Source: Adineta ricciae (lineage: Eukaryota > Rotifera > Eurotatoria > Adinetida > Adinetidae). Taken from it: DNA of 64,000 nt. Of this stretch, positions 12,376 through 28,961 are shown piece after piece; position 1 is the stretch's first letter, and the number at the start of each line of letters is the position of its first letter. The stretch is from contig CAJNOJ010000024.1 of the NCBI GenBank assembly GCA_905250025.1, positions 434,001-498,000 on the forward strand, written 5' to 3'. A model generated the notes under the pieces. It was not told where the DNA came from. It searched no databases and worked only from the letters and a program-made list of their open reading frames with translations. Position numbers and translations under genes: made by a program.

Positions 12376-13577
12376 TTTGTAAGTTCAGAAACGGAGACAA
12401 TTAAATGAAGTGGATGTGTCTATATATATATATAAGAATATGTAGTTAAGGCGAATTAAAGAAGAAAGGAAAGGATGATTTGTATATTTGATGAGAGAAT
12501 GCTTTGTTTGTTGCAAGTCGAGAAGAAAGAGAAATAAAAATGAGAATCGTTTCTTGATGTTGAAGTTGTCAACATAATTCTTCACCTACGCGTAACCATC
12601 AACACAAAATATGTCGAAACATTTATTCATTCTGGCAGAATTTTATTTTTCTCGACAGAGTAAAAAAGAACAGCTACTTCCGGATAAGTCGATGGATTAG
12701 TTCAAAGAAGTCAATGTCAACAAACAGATGATAAATTAACAACTGACTCAATACGGATCAAGTTCGATGCTGCTAGTTGAAATTGAATTGCTAATCGTTC
12801 GGAGGCGTTGAATCAATAGGAAACAATGAGTATTAGTGAATACAAACGACTCCTCCTTTCATGACCAAACCGTTCCATACTCAACAACGATGAAATTCCT
12901 ATTCCGAGCAAATTTCTTCGACATGTTTGCTTTGGTGTTATTCTTGCATAAGTAAACAAGCTAAAGTTCTATTGCATATTTGGTGAGGAATATATTTTTG
13001 GGAATCGGTAAAAGTGAAATAAAAGAACACTGTACACATGAGATGAAAGAGAGAAAATGAAGGAGATAAATAAAATCCAATCAAACTGAGTAAACGACAA
13101 ATAAAACGAAATGTGTGATTTTTTTTTCTTTCCAGATATCTTGTCTACTATGAGAAAATGAAAGCAAGAGCAAAAAAACAGAATGAATGAAGAAGAAAGA
13201 CGAATACAAACACATCGACGTTACATATACACGAATATATTAATTCATCATCATTCTGTTGCACTGTATTGTTAACATACGTGTGAACTAAATATGACTA
13301 GAACAGAATTTCAATGACGAGACAAGGAAGACAATGGGGTTGTATAAATAAGAAAAAAAAATCTTACAAGAAACAAAGAGAGAGAGAGTAGGTTAGAAGA
13401 AACATCAACAGCTTTTATCACGCATTTGTCAATGGAATCGAAAATGAGATCTTCTATGACTGCTGTTGGTCATTGCCAGCTGCCAAGTATGAGAAAACAC
13501 ATAGAATAGCATAACAAATACGATCAGCCTAAAATTTACAAACAGAACATATGAATTAAAGTGATTTTACAGATCTT
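12376..13577. other. 1.2 kb without a gene
   Basis: Promoter side of the peptide precursor and 3' flank of MADD. It is AT-rich and purine-rich on the + strand (12600-13400), with an AT microsatellite at 12421-12434 and a short GA run near 13376-13388. No reading frame worth reporting. Confidence 0.5.
12421..12434. repeat. AT dinucleotide microsatellite
   Basis: Seven TA units about 50 bases upstream of the peptide precursor start codon on the - strand. It could overlap a TATA-type promoter, but this is only suggestive. Confidence 0.7.
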
Positions 13578-16500
13578 TCAACAAAGCAATATATAGCAAA
13601 ACAGAAGGCTATTGCTGATACCTAAGCCATTGATAAGTTGTTGATTAATGCCATTGGATACATTGTTAGCCGCTGCTAGCTTTCGTCGTTCAACAACAAT
13701 GGATACAACACGATGAAAAGCAAGTAGAATATTACTCGCCTAGACACGGAGAGAAAAGACGCAAGCAACATGGATACAAGACAACAGTAAATACGACATT
13801 GAACGAGAAAACTTACCGTTGGAGATTTGTATTTTCTAATCAGGATTTGTTTTGTATTAGGGTCTATTGTAGAAGAGAAAAGTTGAAAGTGCAAGATTTT
13901 TATTGATAATGTGACGTACCGAATTCTTCCAGAACGAAGATATCGCCTTTTTGTGTAGTACACTTACGAATCTTTGGTAATTCGATAAATTCCTAGAAAA
14001 GAATTTTCGAACATAGTTGATCGATAATTAACTCTGATGATTTATACTTTATCATTTTCGAATGTCAAACAGATTCCTTCAAGACAGACTTGTAAAATAC
14101 CACCTTCGCCTGTATTCATATCTTTAATAGGAAATTCTCCGCCCAATTCTTGACCTGTCGCAGAAAACAATCGTTGGCATTACTAATGGAATGAACTCTT
14201 CTTCTATGTACCTGGTAATGAGCCTTTCATTCGTGATGCTGCTTTTTCCATTGCTTCTTTAATTGAAAAGTATAAATCACGACACTAAAACAAAATTCAA
14301 TTTAGAAAAGTCTTCATTCATTAGCGCTTTCTCTTTTAACTTACGCGTTTGGTGTAGAACTTATTAAGTTGTGTTTCTCCGTCAGCTTTTCGCCATAAAC
14401 ACAGAACTTTTGTCTTTGGACAAAATGTCATATTGACTAGCTTTTCGAACCAACATCGATCATAGACTTCACCAAGGACACTTCGTAAGATAATACAATC
14501 ATCCCACACTTCCATGAACAACATATCTCCTGTGTTATCCGTTCCCCAATGTACAGTGAAACTTTGCTTTTGCAAGAGTCGACTGCCAGCAGGACGTAGA
14601 TCAACATCATTACCATTCTAAATACGAATATAGTTATTCGTAAGGAAAACTGAGTGTGACTTGTATTTACTAGATAGGCGATATTGTCTAATAGTTCATT
14701 CACTTGTTGACTCATTGTTAAACCAATATGACAGCGGCCAAGAACACGACGAATCTTACGGCGGATTTCTTCTTTGCTAACACGCATCATGATCATAAAA
14801 GCAATGAGATTATAAAGCATCACCGCGAGCAGACGATCTTCGTCTAGTTCTAGACGCTTACGATCCGCGTTCGATAGTGAATAATATCTGTGAAATACAG
14901 AAAGTAAAATTTCGTCTGCGAAACTTCCTAGTTCATTACCGTTCCATCATTTCGGCTGGTCCTTGATCGAGACCAATGATGTCACGTTCCTGGGCAACGG
15001 CATCGAGAAAAACATCTTCCCATACTTGCATTTGATCCCATAAATGACTGCGTGTACTACCGATTAACACTTCGAAGAGATATTGTTTATCACTAGCATT
15101 CATAGGAGTGTTTTCCGCTGTTTGATTCAGTGATCCGTTGCGAAATCTAAATGAGAACAACGAACAATATTAGCCCAGTGAATATCCTTTCGTATTTCCA
15201 TGCATTCTCAGATTTTAGTCAAGAAGATATCGTACCTATATCCAGCGGTAAAAGAACTTTTCGCTCCGGATGTGTTTGATATTTGTTTGGTCTTTAATTT
15301 ATCATCAGTCCACTGATTTGACGTACGTATGTGATGATGATTTATCTTCGATTGGCGTCGACTTGACGAACTAGAATCAGTGCCACTGTCATCATCGGTT
15401 ACAATAGAATTAATACGCGGAATGTTCATGCGCGGTTTCGATGTAGTCTAATAAAACATAAGTTTCAATTTGTTGACGTTCAAGCACAGCCCACTTACTT
15501 CGTTTGTGAGTGTTAATGAATCCGGTCGAACTTGATTTTCTACTATTACAGAAAACGGTGCGAATAAGAGTAATGCAATGGTAAGAAAGTTACCTGATTG
15601 TTTTTTGTTAGTTCCATTTGCATTGTTGACAGCTTTTACATCTTTTCCAACATCAATATTTTGATATTCATCACCATTCATTTCAACGGGTTCTAAACAA
15701 ACAGCGATGATCAGTAAACATTAGTTTTTCACTTTTCCTTCAAACAGATTCTAAGCAATGGTAGTACAAAGACGAACGACAAAGACAAGGAGCACAACAT
15801 TTAGCACACTCTATGTACCGGGTGCTTGATCGATACTCATCGGACGTGTATTTGTATTTATACCAGATGTCAATGATGGACTAACTGTTAGTGTTGAATG
15901 AAACGGTACATGGGGTGAGAACGAATGCTTAGGGTTAGTACGAAGTTCAACATTTCCTCCTGGTGTCATACTTGCGTGCGTAGCTGTTGCATAACTACGT
16001 GCAAGCGCTAGTTTGGATTCGCGCCATAAACTCCCTGAAAATGTAGCGTACAAAAAATCCCCAAAGTAGATTCCTTATTTACCCAGTTGAGCGACGAGAC
16101 TAGTATTAGGACTTGTGGTATTGTTTTGTTGCTGTTGCTGTGGTGGCATTGTCGATGGATTTAAAGGAACATTTGGATCAATCGATGCTAAACTTTCTCG
16201 ACTACCACTGAGCGGACTGTTCCGTTCGGACATTGGACTTAGATCAGTTTTGGCATCTTTAATCCAGTAATGTGTGTGTGCGATTTCAAGTAATTGGAAT
16301 GTGGATGCCATTCCACCCAGACCGTTGTTTTCAAACGTAACTTCCAGACCTTGTATAACAGCTCGTAAAATATTTGTCATGCCTTTGAAAACTGCTCGGC
16401 TAATTTTCTACGGAAAGCAAAGTAATCAATGCATTGATTTCTATGAAGGTTAGCTATTTTGTATACATACAACATCATCGATATGATCGTCTTCATCCGA

Positions 16501-19500
16501 ATATTTCTTGTCGAGATTGATATTCAAACGGCTGAGAACAAAGTTTCGATAGTTTTCATCTTCCATTAGCTTTTTGACTCGATTGATTTTTAACCAACCA
16601 ATACCTTGTCCATCGAGAACATTCGTGACAATATCTTTTAAAAACTGTTGATTTTCACTATGAGTATTCGCCTTGGTTTCAACACTCTGTTGTCGAGCAA
16701 GCATGGAGGCATTCGATGTCGTTGCAGCATGTTTGACTAGATTGGGCTTTTCCACTTTGCGTGTTGACTTTGGAAAAGGAAAAGGTGGAGGACGATTTGC
16801 ACGAGGCATTGATGTAGTTGACTGACGAGAATTCTCAGATGAAGATGCTATATGAAAGCAAAGAAATGCTATATTGTCGACTGGAAAGTAAATTCTTACA
16901 GAGTAATTCTGACATTTTATGCGTAGCCATCTTGGCCATGTTGGATACAGCTCGCCCAGCAGCTGTTGAATTGATTTCTTCACCAACCTGTTGAAGTAGT
17001 GAAGCATTAGAAGGAGCTGTGTTTTCTGAATCCGTCTAGAAGGATAATTACAAACAGTAGAGCGGAAACTCTTGACTCCTTATTTATGACATCATTATCG
17101 CTTTCTATAATTAACTCTCTCAGATATAGACCCGAAACCCCATGCCCACAGTACTAAATAAGTAGAGCGGATTAAATACTTTAATTACTTTCTGAGCGCG
17201 TCCAGCTTTCGTTGCTATTGCACTTGCATTCGAATCATGACTATCTGCACGTGTCATTGTTACGCTAACGCGTTGGTTGACGCTTCCTTGCGTAGTCGTA
17301 TTCTTCGTACTATTTTCCGGAGGTGATGATTGAGCAGAATTATCACCACTAGCCAATGCTTTCGAATCAAAGAGTGGTCTGAAGAGAATCAAAATATGTA
17401 TAGCTTACTCATTTCATCGAAACGATATGTTCCTTACTTTGGAAATGTTTTCGTTACTGGTGTAATGGTTGCCGAACTTGATTTGGAATCAATATCAGGT
17501 AATGTATTCGATAGATCACGAACAAATTCGTTCATCTCTTCGCTGGGTGAGTTCAGTCCAGAGTTGACCTGCGAATTGGTACTCGAACTAACTGTCGATT
17601 CACTGATCGAATGACTTGATTCGTTTCCGCTAGCGCCCGGACTAGGCATGTGATTCGTTGATCCGTCAGGTATTTGCAATTCTTCCGGCGGACTGTAAAC
17701 TGTGGAATATTCAACACATGCTGTTTTCTCTTGGTTAGCTGGATATATTTTAGCTACTAGAATCGCGTTTCGAAGACCAAAAGTTGTTCGAGAACAAAAC
17801 TTCACCTTACCTCGAATTTCACCACATATTTCGCTGTTTCGCATTTCAGATACAAATTCACTCAACGACGAATAATCAGGGTTGCTATTGTCGTCTTCAG
17901 AATCACTTCCACTTTCGTCTAAGATTAACAAAGAACGCACATGTCATTTATAATCCTGTACATTTCATACCGGTCGGTGTATGTTCAACAGTATTTATTT
18001 TGGAGTTAAATGCGCTAACGGCTTCTCCGAGAGTGCTATTCTCTTCGATAATATTGAATGGAATCGACGTGAGATTGCGACTGTACCATTTCGGTTTATC
18101 ACCAATGAGTGCGGGATCATAAACGCCAGTTTGCACGCGTAAAAACGCGACGTTATCCGGACACAATGACCATTCAGCAAAAAACTCGACTGCCTACAAT
18201 AATCCAATTTCTACTATAAACAGTTCTTCCTCACAAAATTCCTACTTGAGTCTTGGCTAAACGAATGATGAATGCTGATTTAACTGGTCGCGAGCGAACG
18301 AAACTGCTATATTGAAAAGCGACGACGGCTCGTGGATGTAAACGTAACGTTCTTGTATGTTCATTGAAATTACCCAATATGTTCGGTGAATTGAAAAATC
18401 GTACCATCGCAACCCGTGTTGCAATATCAACAGAATCAACATCATTTCCGTAAATAAATGGATTGTAGGATGTCGATGAGAGTGGAATAGAGTTTTGCGC
18501 AGTCATTAAATATGATTTATCGTTGAGCATAGCATCAAAACTTTGAACCGGTTCGGGATCAATTGACATACTACCTAACGCTTGCTTTAAATGATTGCTT
18601 AGAATGTTATACTCAAACTCTGGAATGTCGAAGAATGGCTCGGCTTGTCGAGGTTGAATGATCTGCGAGAAAAGCATTCGAAATCGAACTACAACGCAAA
18701 TCAACTCACTTGATTTGCATCGAGATCTACAATCCATATGTCGTCGAATTGTGTTGGACTCATTCCTTTATAAGGGAAAAAACTAGCTGGCACACCAATT
18801 ATAAATGGAGTTGGAATTAATAAGAGCTAAAAGAGCACGTTTTTCTTCATGGAGTTGCATTCTGATTGTACACATTTACCTGTTCAGCTCCTGTCATACA
18901 TGTTGGTAATAACGGAATAACAGGAAACATATATTCAAGTGGATATAATAAGGCAACAAATGCCAAGACACTCATTGTTAATGCATTATAATCACGAGAT
19001 TGAAACACGACCTAAATGAATAGGAAAAACGACAACTAGCTTAACGATTTCATACATTTACGAGTCTAATGTCAATATTTTCTTAAACTTTCTGCTTATT
19101 CATATAAAGTATTCATTCTCAGGGCATTACCTTATTTTCTAGCATAATTAACGTTAGAACTCGTATACATAAGTCCACGCCTAACAATTCCAATGGTAAA
19201 TGTAGCGGAAAATCAACTAATGAAAATCGCGTATGATCAGGTAGAGCAAATAACATTGGTGGCTCGTTGGGTAATGTTTCAATCTAAATATGAAGCGAAT
19301 AAGTTAACTAAAAAGAGAATAAATACAATTTAGATTCATACCAAAATCTTTGTCTTTCCTGGAATAGACACAGGTGCGCTTAATAATCGTAATATCCATG
19401 TTTCAATTTCGCGCACTTCGTGACCAACTAGATTAGATGTACACTCACATGCTTGACCAGTTAATACACCCCAAACAGTCTCTCTGGAAAGATAAGTCAC

Positions 19501-20152
19501 AAAGTCAATCAAACAAACGTAGGAAACGTCTTTCAGCAACTGACCTAGATGTGCCTTTAGATGCACCTGTACGTTTTGCACATGATCTTTCATTGCAGGC
19601 ATCGATAATTGCTTTCAGTGTCACCAGGCATTCACGAAAACGTGTAAAAAATGGATGATGACTGATTAGACAAATAGATGTCAATGTATTGTTTCTCAAA
19701 CGCCGTTTACGTTTCCGTTCGGTCTGATCTGAATCGTCAGTTTCTTCTTTCTGATCATTTGAAACTGACGATTGTCCCTCTTCAGTAGTTGCATCCGATT
19801 TTTGTTGATTTGGATTGTGAACTGAACATGTTCGCCGGGAGAAATGTCGATAAAAATTCACACATATTCCAAAACGTTGTCGATTCGAATCTTTTTCCGT
19901 TAATGTAAACACGAATGAAGTTATTTGACGAAATGCTGTTCGTTGATGACCCGTATTTATACATCCCTCCGGTTGACAGAAGAAGATCACATCAGGCGGC
20001 AAGGCGAAATCCTTGTGATCTTCCAATGGATAACGTCGAAGTAACTCAGGTGTTTGTGTGACATGATTATATTTATTTGGGTGACGGCAACCAACTATGA
20101 TCACATAGTCAACAAGACGCGGGGAAAAATAACGTTTGGTTTGTTCACACAT
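13578..20152 (-). CDS. MADD-like: MADD / Rab3 GEF (DENN domain protein), multi-exon
   Basis: Guanine-nucleotide exchange factor for Rab3/Rab27 in vesicle release. In vertebrates it also binds TNF-receptor signalling components. The start (20150-20152) is followed by [26 protein letters not shown] and [14 protein letters not shown], the N-terminal signature of MADD. The central DENN domain has [20 protein letters not shown] (about 19200-19270), [14 protein letters not shown] and [15 protein letters not shown] (18900-19010), and [13 protein letters not shown] (about 18760-18800). A Ser-rich acidic middle (15200-18000) is low in domains. The C-terminal exons (13800-14880) include [20 protein letters not shown] and [20 protein letters not shown], also MADD-like. 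The final exon reads through to a TGA at 13578; a shorter ending by splicing near 13620 cannot be excluded. The gene is broken by about 20 short introns. Confidence 0.9.
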
Positions 20153-20230
20153 GATGTATGATGATCACCCGATCTGAAACGAGATAAACTGTTTGTACTG
20201 TTTCTTCTCGAAAACAAGTCAACAGGGTCG

Positions 20231-20263
<33 letters not shown>

Positions 20264-21029
20264 AAAGAATGATTCGACGCTAACAGAAAATATACAGATA
20301 TGTACTAGTCTCTTCGTCCTGTTCCCTACAAAAAAAAATAACCATGATTGTAATAGTTGGCGACAGACGTCGTTGAGAAACGCTTGCGCATTAAAGCATA
20401 CAGTAAGAGAAGAAAAAAAAAACAATTTAATGCAATGTAAAAGAAAAGAAATTGTCAGAATGGAAAGAAAAAAAACTTAGATCAAGAACGGAAAGAGAGG
20501 AAAAAGGAAAATAACGATGATTCTCATTGATAATAGTAATCATATTCATCAATTAACATTAGGATAATGTTTAACGACAAATATAAAGAGGAATTTTCGC
20601 GCGAAGTAACAGCAATAGCTTTGCCTCGCTCTCCAATCCTTCTGACTTATTTTCTCCCTATGAGATATTTTGCGTGACTGTAATGCGACAAACAAACGGT
20701 AACTGTTTAAGTAAAGTGTATGTACACGCAAGATAAAGAATGAAATGATCTATTGAGCTTTGCGACATCTAGAATTATAAAAGATAACCATCTGGTTGTG
20801 AATATCGTAAAAAAGAATCAGCGTGTCTTCTTTCGAGCAGAATGAACTGTTAACAATCGTAATTCGAAATAATATCTAAATTAGTTCAAAGATATAAAAT
20901 TGATTTTTTGTTGTCGCCGTCGTCAGCATAAATTTATATCTAAAAAATGAGATTCTCAGTATATAACATGACTAATTATATAAAAGGGTATGTATTCGAG
21001 AAAAACAAAGGATTATCATATATTATGAT
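20153..21029. other. Spacer between MADD start and RBX1 stop
   Basis: 877 bases, AT-rich, with a long GA microsatellite close to the MADD start. Open stretches here are low-complexity. No other gene seen. Confidence 0.5.
20232..20264. repeat. GA dinucleotide microsatellite upstream of MADD
   Basis: An almost pure AG run about 80 bases upstream of the MADD start codon. On the gene's own strand it is a CT tract, so it may be promoter or 5' UTR pyrimidine sequence. Confidence 0.85.
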
Positions 21030-21488
<459 letters not shown>

Positions 21489-21696
21489 GAGAACTTGAGT
21501 TTCTCAGAGTGAAAGAGAAAAAAAACAAAAGGAAATAAACACAAACAAGAAAAAAAGATCTCTGTGAATTCTAATTCGTTAATTTTGAACCAATCAATGC
21601 ACGAGTGGAGGAAAGGAAAAAAAATAGGCTAGAACAAATCATCCGAAACAAGAAGAGTCCTTCATTCATTTAAACAATTGTCGAAGACAACATTTC
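21489..21696. promoter_or_regulatory. Shared head-to-head region of RBX1 and SDR genes
   Basis: 208 bases between divergent start codons, purine-rich on the + strand around 21510-21560. No clear TATA box was identified. The promoter role is inferred from gene arrangement. Confidence 0.5.
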
Positions 21697-22422
21697 ATGA
21701 CAACAACTGATAAAAAACGACTTGCATTAATTACTGGTGCCAATAAAGGTATTGGCTTCCAAGTTGCACGTCAGCTAGCAACGAAAGGTATCCACGTACT
21801 TCTTGGTTCTCGTGATGAAACTCGAGGAAATCAAGCGGTTGAGCAATTAGTCGCGGAGAATCTTCCAGTATCATTGATTCAAATTGACGTCACTGATCAG
21901 TCGACCATTGCCGCTGCAGTTGAAGAAGTGACGAAGAAATATGGTTATCTGGACATTCTTATCAACAATAGTGGAGTGTACGGTAACGAACCACGACCGA
22001 GTGCAGTGACATTGGACACTATTCGACAGAATTTTGAAGTAAACTTTTTCGGCGCCTTCGCAGTGACCAGAGCATTCCTACCTTTACTTCGCAATTCGTC
22101 ATCCGGTCGAATCGTGAATGTTTCCAGTGGTCTCGGTTCATTCTATTTCCAGGAAACATATCAACCGCATTATTATCATTTGGCTTATAGTGCATCGAAA
22201 GCATCGCTGAATATGCTAACCGTTCAATTGGCTCAGGAGTTGGAGAAAACGAATATTAAAGTCAATTCTTGTACACCCGGTTTAACAGCAACAGATTTAA
22301 CAAATTTTACAGGTCATTCCGTTGAAATCGGTGCAAAATCATCCGTTTTTCTAGCAACTCTACCGGATGACGGTCCATCTGGAAAGTATTTCGATGAAAA
22401 TTGTCAAGAACATCCATGGTAG
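21697..22422 (+). CDS. Short-chain dehydrogenase/reductase, intronless
   Basis: Cytosolic NAD(P)H-dependent oxidoreductase of the classical SDR family, 241 residues, in one exon. Near the N-terminus is the cofactor motif TGANKGIGFQVARQLA. The next residues, LLGSRDETRGN, have the Arg typical of NADPH binding. LDILINNSGVYG is the NNAG-like motif with Ser in place of Ala. The catalytic Ser lies in RIVNVSSGLGSF and the Tyr/Lys pair in YSASKASLNML. The overall pattern is that of carbonyl-reductase-like SDRs common in bacteria and plants. The lack of introns, in a window where most genes have many, hints at a more recent or foreign origin but does not prove it. The substrate is unknown. BBIP1 follows 109 bases downstream on the same strand. 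Confidence 0.92.
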   Translation: MTTTDKKRLALITGANKGIGFQVARQLATKGIHVLLGSRDETRGNQAVEQLVAENLPVSLIQIDVTDQSTIAAAVEEVTKKYGYLDILINNSGVYGNEPRPSAVTLDTIRQNFEVNFFGAFAVTRAFLPLLRNSSSGRIVNVSSGLGSFYFQETYQPHYYHLAYSASKASLNMLTVQLAQELEKTNIKVNSCTPGLTATDLTNFTGHSVEIGAKSSVFLATLPDDGPSGKYFDENCQEHPW

Positions 22423-22518
22423 AGGCGGGCCTTTTCATTATATAGACAGTGCAATGTTTTGAACTCGCATATATTTATGATTTCATTTTTATTGCTTAGC
22501 ACATGACATGACGATATG

Positions 22519-22531
22519 CTTTCTATTCTAG
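22519..22531 (+). promoter_or_regulatory. 3' splice acceptor abutting the BBIP1 start codon
   Basis: The pyrimidine tract and AG (TTTCTATTCTAG) end exactly one base before ATG at 22532. No upstream coding exon is needed for BBIP1. The site could receive a trans-spliced leader or close a 5' UTR intron. Confidence 0.5.
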
Positions 22532-22792
22532 ATGTCTGACAATCGATCGTCACGTATCGATGAATATTTACCTACTCAAGGTTTGCTCTATTTCGATGAA
22601 CAATTGAAATACGTCATATCGAAACCGAAAATCATGCCGTTGAAATCGTTGACTTTAGAAAAAGTACGTTTGCATTAATGTTCTATGAATTTTTAATCAC
22701 GACAAGTCAATTTCTTTTAGTTAGAAACATTGCAAAACGAAGCACAAGACAAGTTAAAACAACAAGAAAAACTTGGCGTTGATCTTCAATGA
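22532..22792 (+). CDS. BBIP1: BBSome-interacting protein 1 (BBIP10)
   Basis: Smallest BBSome subunit, needed for assembly of the ciliary trafficking coat. Two short exons, 22532-22663 and 22721-22792, separated by a 57-base GT-AG intron, give 67 residues. The diagnostic block KPKIMPLKSLTLEKLETLQ spans the intron and closely matches animal BBIP1; a helical Gln/Lys-rich tail follows (EAQDKLKQQEKLG). AATAAA lies about 70 bases after the stop. The gene is too short and too split for simple ORF detection. It lies 109 bases after the SDR stop on the same strand. Confidence 0.88.
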
Positions 22793-23001
22793 ACTGAATG
22801 ATGTACAAAACAGTTTTTTTGTAATAATGAATCTAAAATGTTCCTTTTTCCTCATTCCACAATAAACTTGTGCAGAATTGTCATTCTTCAATCACCTCCA
22901 TGCATAGATGTCACTTATCGAGAAGGTCAGTTGCCATAGGAATAGACTGAACACAGTCCAATCTCGTTCAAAGTTCATCTCATGCTCAGTTGACAACAAC
23001 G

Positions 23002-24969
23002 ATGTCGAAGGGAGTTATGTATCGAAAATCAACTTTGAAAAAGTCATATGATCGTAATGTAGGATACAATGGAATTCTCTGCTACTTTTCTTGATCTTTT
23101 CGTGATATTTTAGTCAATACATGTTGATCGAATAAGTGATGATGAACTGGTAATCGTTCGGTGGAAGGTATTTCTTTAAGAAAGATGTTTTTTTTCGTAG
23201 AATCGACGACGATTATGTTATCAATTGATTGACAAAGAGAAGCAACGAAACTTCGCAATGAATGATTGTGAAAAGAGTAGGAGTCAACTAGAAATGTTAC
23301 GGGACATACTTTTAAAAAATCAAAATGTAAGTGAAACTAATCGAGATTCGTTCATGACTATTCGAATTTAGATTAATGATTTAATACAGAAATCCAATGG
23401 TTCAGATAGAATAATATCGAAAAATCATCTTGTATGATCAAATAAATTGCGTGAATTAAGATTGTTAATATTTTATTTCTAGAAAAACGATGGAAAGATT
23501 TCTTCCGCCCAAAAGATAAGGTAAGTGAACGAATTACGAATCACCTAAACTTAAATTAAAAATATCGTACTTAGACCTGCATCAGCGAAAAACTACACGT
23601 TCATCAACTACGATCAAACGGAAGGTTTGTAGAAGAAATTTTTCGTCAATCGATGGTTCTATACTTTGAATAAATCTAGAAAACCTATCAACGAACTCTA
23701 CGGAAGAAGAACCAGTAGGGCATCAATCTTTTCGCCATGCTCGCTCACATGAAAGAAACGATCAAAAACATTCGATAATACGTTCACATAGTCATTATTC
23801 AGATACGAATGACGTTCGAGCGATGTCTAAGGTTTCATTCAATGCTCATACGGAGAAATCCAATGATCACGAATCGAACATGAATACATCATCAATTCAA
23901 TTAAGAAAAGTAAACCATACTTATTGAAATTTATATGAAAAGCATACTTTTCTTTCAGTTACTGGATCGTCTGACGACCGAATTGAGCGATTTAGAATCG
24001 ATGACAGGTTATAAACCAACTCGCAACGATCTATCATCGAATACATGTAGTCTTGCACTAGCTACCGCACTTCTCACACTTACGGGCCATGTTAAACAAG
24101 TACCTACATGTCTTTAATCGCATTCTATTTCGAATAATTATTTCCTTACAGTGTACTCCGACTTCGAAAGGCAAACAAGAACTCAATACACTCAAAGATC
24201 AACTTTCGCTTGTTATTAAAACACAACTAGATTTTCAACAAAAGATCGAGAATCAAATGACAACATTACAAACCATGATGCAAACAATTTGCCAACTAGT
24301 TAATCACGAAATTATATCCAATAGAAAACGTAAAAGCTTATTCTTTCCTACGATCGAACACATCTTTGAGCATCTTTCAGCTTGCGGATTTCATCATGAT
24401 CGCAATCAGTTCGATGGTCAATCGTGTCAGAATTGGACGAACAACGTACAAAAATCGTACATCGCACCCAAAGAACCAAACAATGGAATAGAAGATCTAC
24501 TTGCTCTGGCTCAACAAATGACTAATGGTAAAAGTGTTCATTCGAAATTACTTTGTGCAATTGAGTTCATTTTAGATACTAATCTTCATTCAGTTCATAA
24601 TGAAATGAATGCGCCGAAACAACGTTCGACTGCCATCACTCCAGTCGAACCTCCAACATCGTATAATGTTTTCGCATCAGGTCTTCTTTCTCAGGATTCA
24701 TCGATAAACGCACTTCGTAACGAACCGGATAGCTCGAACACAGTTCCACCGCATTCGAAGGTTTAGTGAATCGTGCAATTGATCATCAAGTTTCATCCGT
24801 CTTTTTTTGCTTTTAGAATGAAGCATTACTGGCCAAGATTCTTCATGAACGTCTTCGCTTAGCTCAACAAATGACCGAACTGAATAAGCAGCACAATACA
24901 ACACAAGAAGAGTTAGCTGAACTCGAAGCGAAAACAAGACAACCATGTACAAACGAAACTAATGCATAA
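23002..24969 (+). CDS. Coiled-coil protein, probably SPICE1-like (centriole/spindle)
   Basis: Multi-exon gene starting MSKGVMYRKSTLKKSYDRN, then SIHVDRISDDEL and a charged helix (NRRRLCYQLIDKEKQRNF). A basic, His-rich segment follows (23720-23910), then LLDRLTTELSDLESMTGYKP (about 23955-24020), a Ser/Thr-containing helix (LALATALLTLTGHVKQ), and a long coiled coil with ending QQMTELNKQHNTTQEELAEL. The TGYKP-type block followed by a Leu-rich helix resembles SPICE1, a centriole-duplication protein, but this is from memory of a weakly conserved family. The coiled-coil nature is clear from the sequence. The stop is at 24967-24969, and the nearest downstream gene is convergent. Confidence 0.55.
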
Positions 24970-25593
24970 CTTCGCACGCTGCGAGACTTTGTGAACTTTG
25001 CAGTAGTATTTTGTATAATAATCATTGTTTGACAATATCTTAGAACGTAGTTTTGTTCATTACAGTGAAGAATAGAGACTTCTCTATGGAAATTACCACC
25101 GATTGTTTGGAATAACAGAATAAAAGTGAAATCCTCACCGAACTCCTTCTGGCTGAATAATCCATCATTCAATTTCAAGAAGATGGTTGCACTGATGTTA
25201 ACATCTGCCCGTTGGGCGTAAGAAAACAGACGAGAAGTTTTGATGAGCATAATCTCCATGGCCTGTTTTTTTTGTTGCAAGAAAAACGAAGAAAGAACGA
25301 ACAAAACTCAGTAGTGTGTGAACCACAAAGAATGTCTAAACAACAAATACATCCAAACAAAGAGAGAAAGAGAAAAGAAACCGAAGGAATAATGTGTAAT
25401 ATATATTTCTTTTCTTTTTCACACATAGTAGCCAGTTGAGTCAACACCATCATCATCATCATAAACATAGTGGAACATTCAAGTACAAGTTAAGAAAAAA
25501 AAACCGTGTATTTGTAAAATGAATTCTCGCTGTACAATCAATAAAAGATTCCGAGGAAAATACACCAACAACGAGAAGACATTGCCGAAGAGC

Positions 25594-25627
<34 letters not shown>

Positions 25628-25743
25628 AATAACAGCAACAACATGAAGATAACAATAAAAGAACGAAAGCAGCCCCCAGGTGTTCGTATTTTTGATACTT
25701 GATATGGATGTGAAAGGAACAAAATAGAAATCTTTAACTAATC
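24970..25743. other. Convergent spacer between SPICE1-like and PI4KB genes
   Basis: 774 bases holding both 3' ends and a GA microsatellite. A - strand open stretch (24864-25304) overlaps the end of the SPICE1-like gene and has no recognisable domain. No gene supported. Confidence 0.5.
25593..25624. repeat. GA dinucleotide microsatellite
   Basis: A run of AG units about 120 bases beyond the 3' end of PI4KB, in the convergent spacer. Confidence 0.85.
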
Positions 25744-28901
<3,158 letters not shown>

Positions 28902-28945
28902 CTTGAGAGTTTATACTGAAGGAAATTCTTCCGCCTAATCATCAT

Positions 28946-28961
28946 CTGAAATAGAACAGAA
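28946..28961 (-). promoter_or_regulatory. 3' splice acceptor upstream of PI4KB start
   Basis: Read on the - strand the sequence is TTCTGTTCTATTTCAG followed by ATGATG. That first ATG opens a 15-codon upstream frame whose TGA overlaps the main ATG. It could be a trans-splice site between PSMD3 and PI4KB, or close a 5' UTR intron. Confidence 0.45.

Noticed and set aside
20193-20480. 95-codon + strand frame containing a Glu-Arg repeat.
   Set aside because: It is a translation of the GA microsatellite.
24864-25304. 146-codon open frame on the - strand in the SPICE1/PI4KB spacer.
   Set aside because: It overlaps the antisense of the SPICE1-like last exon and runs into Cys/Phe-rich low-quality translation; not a recognised protein.
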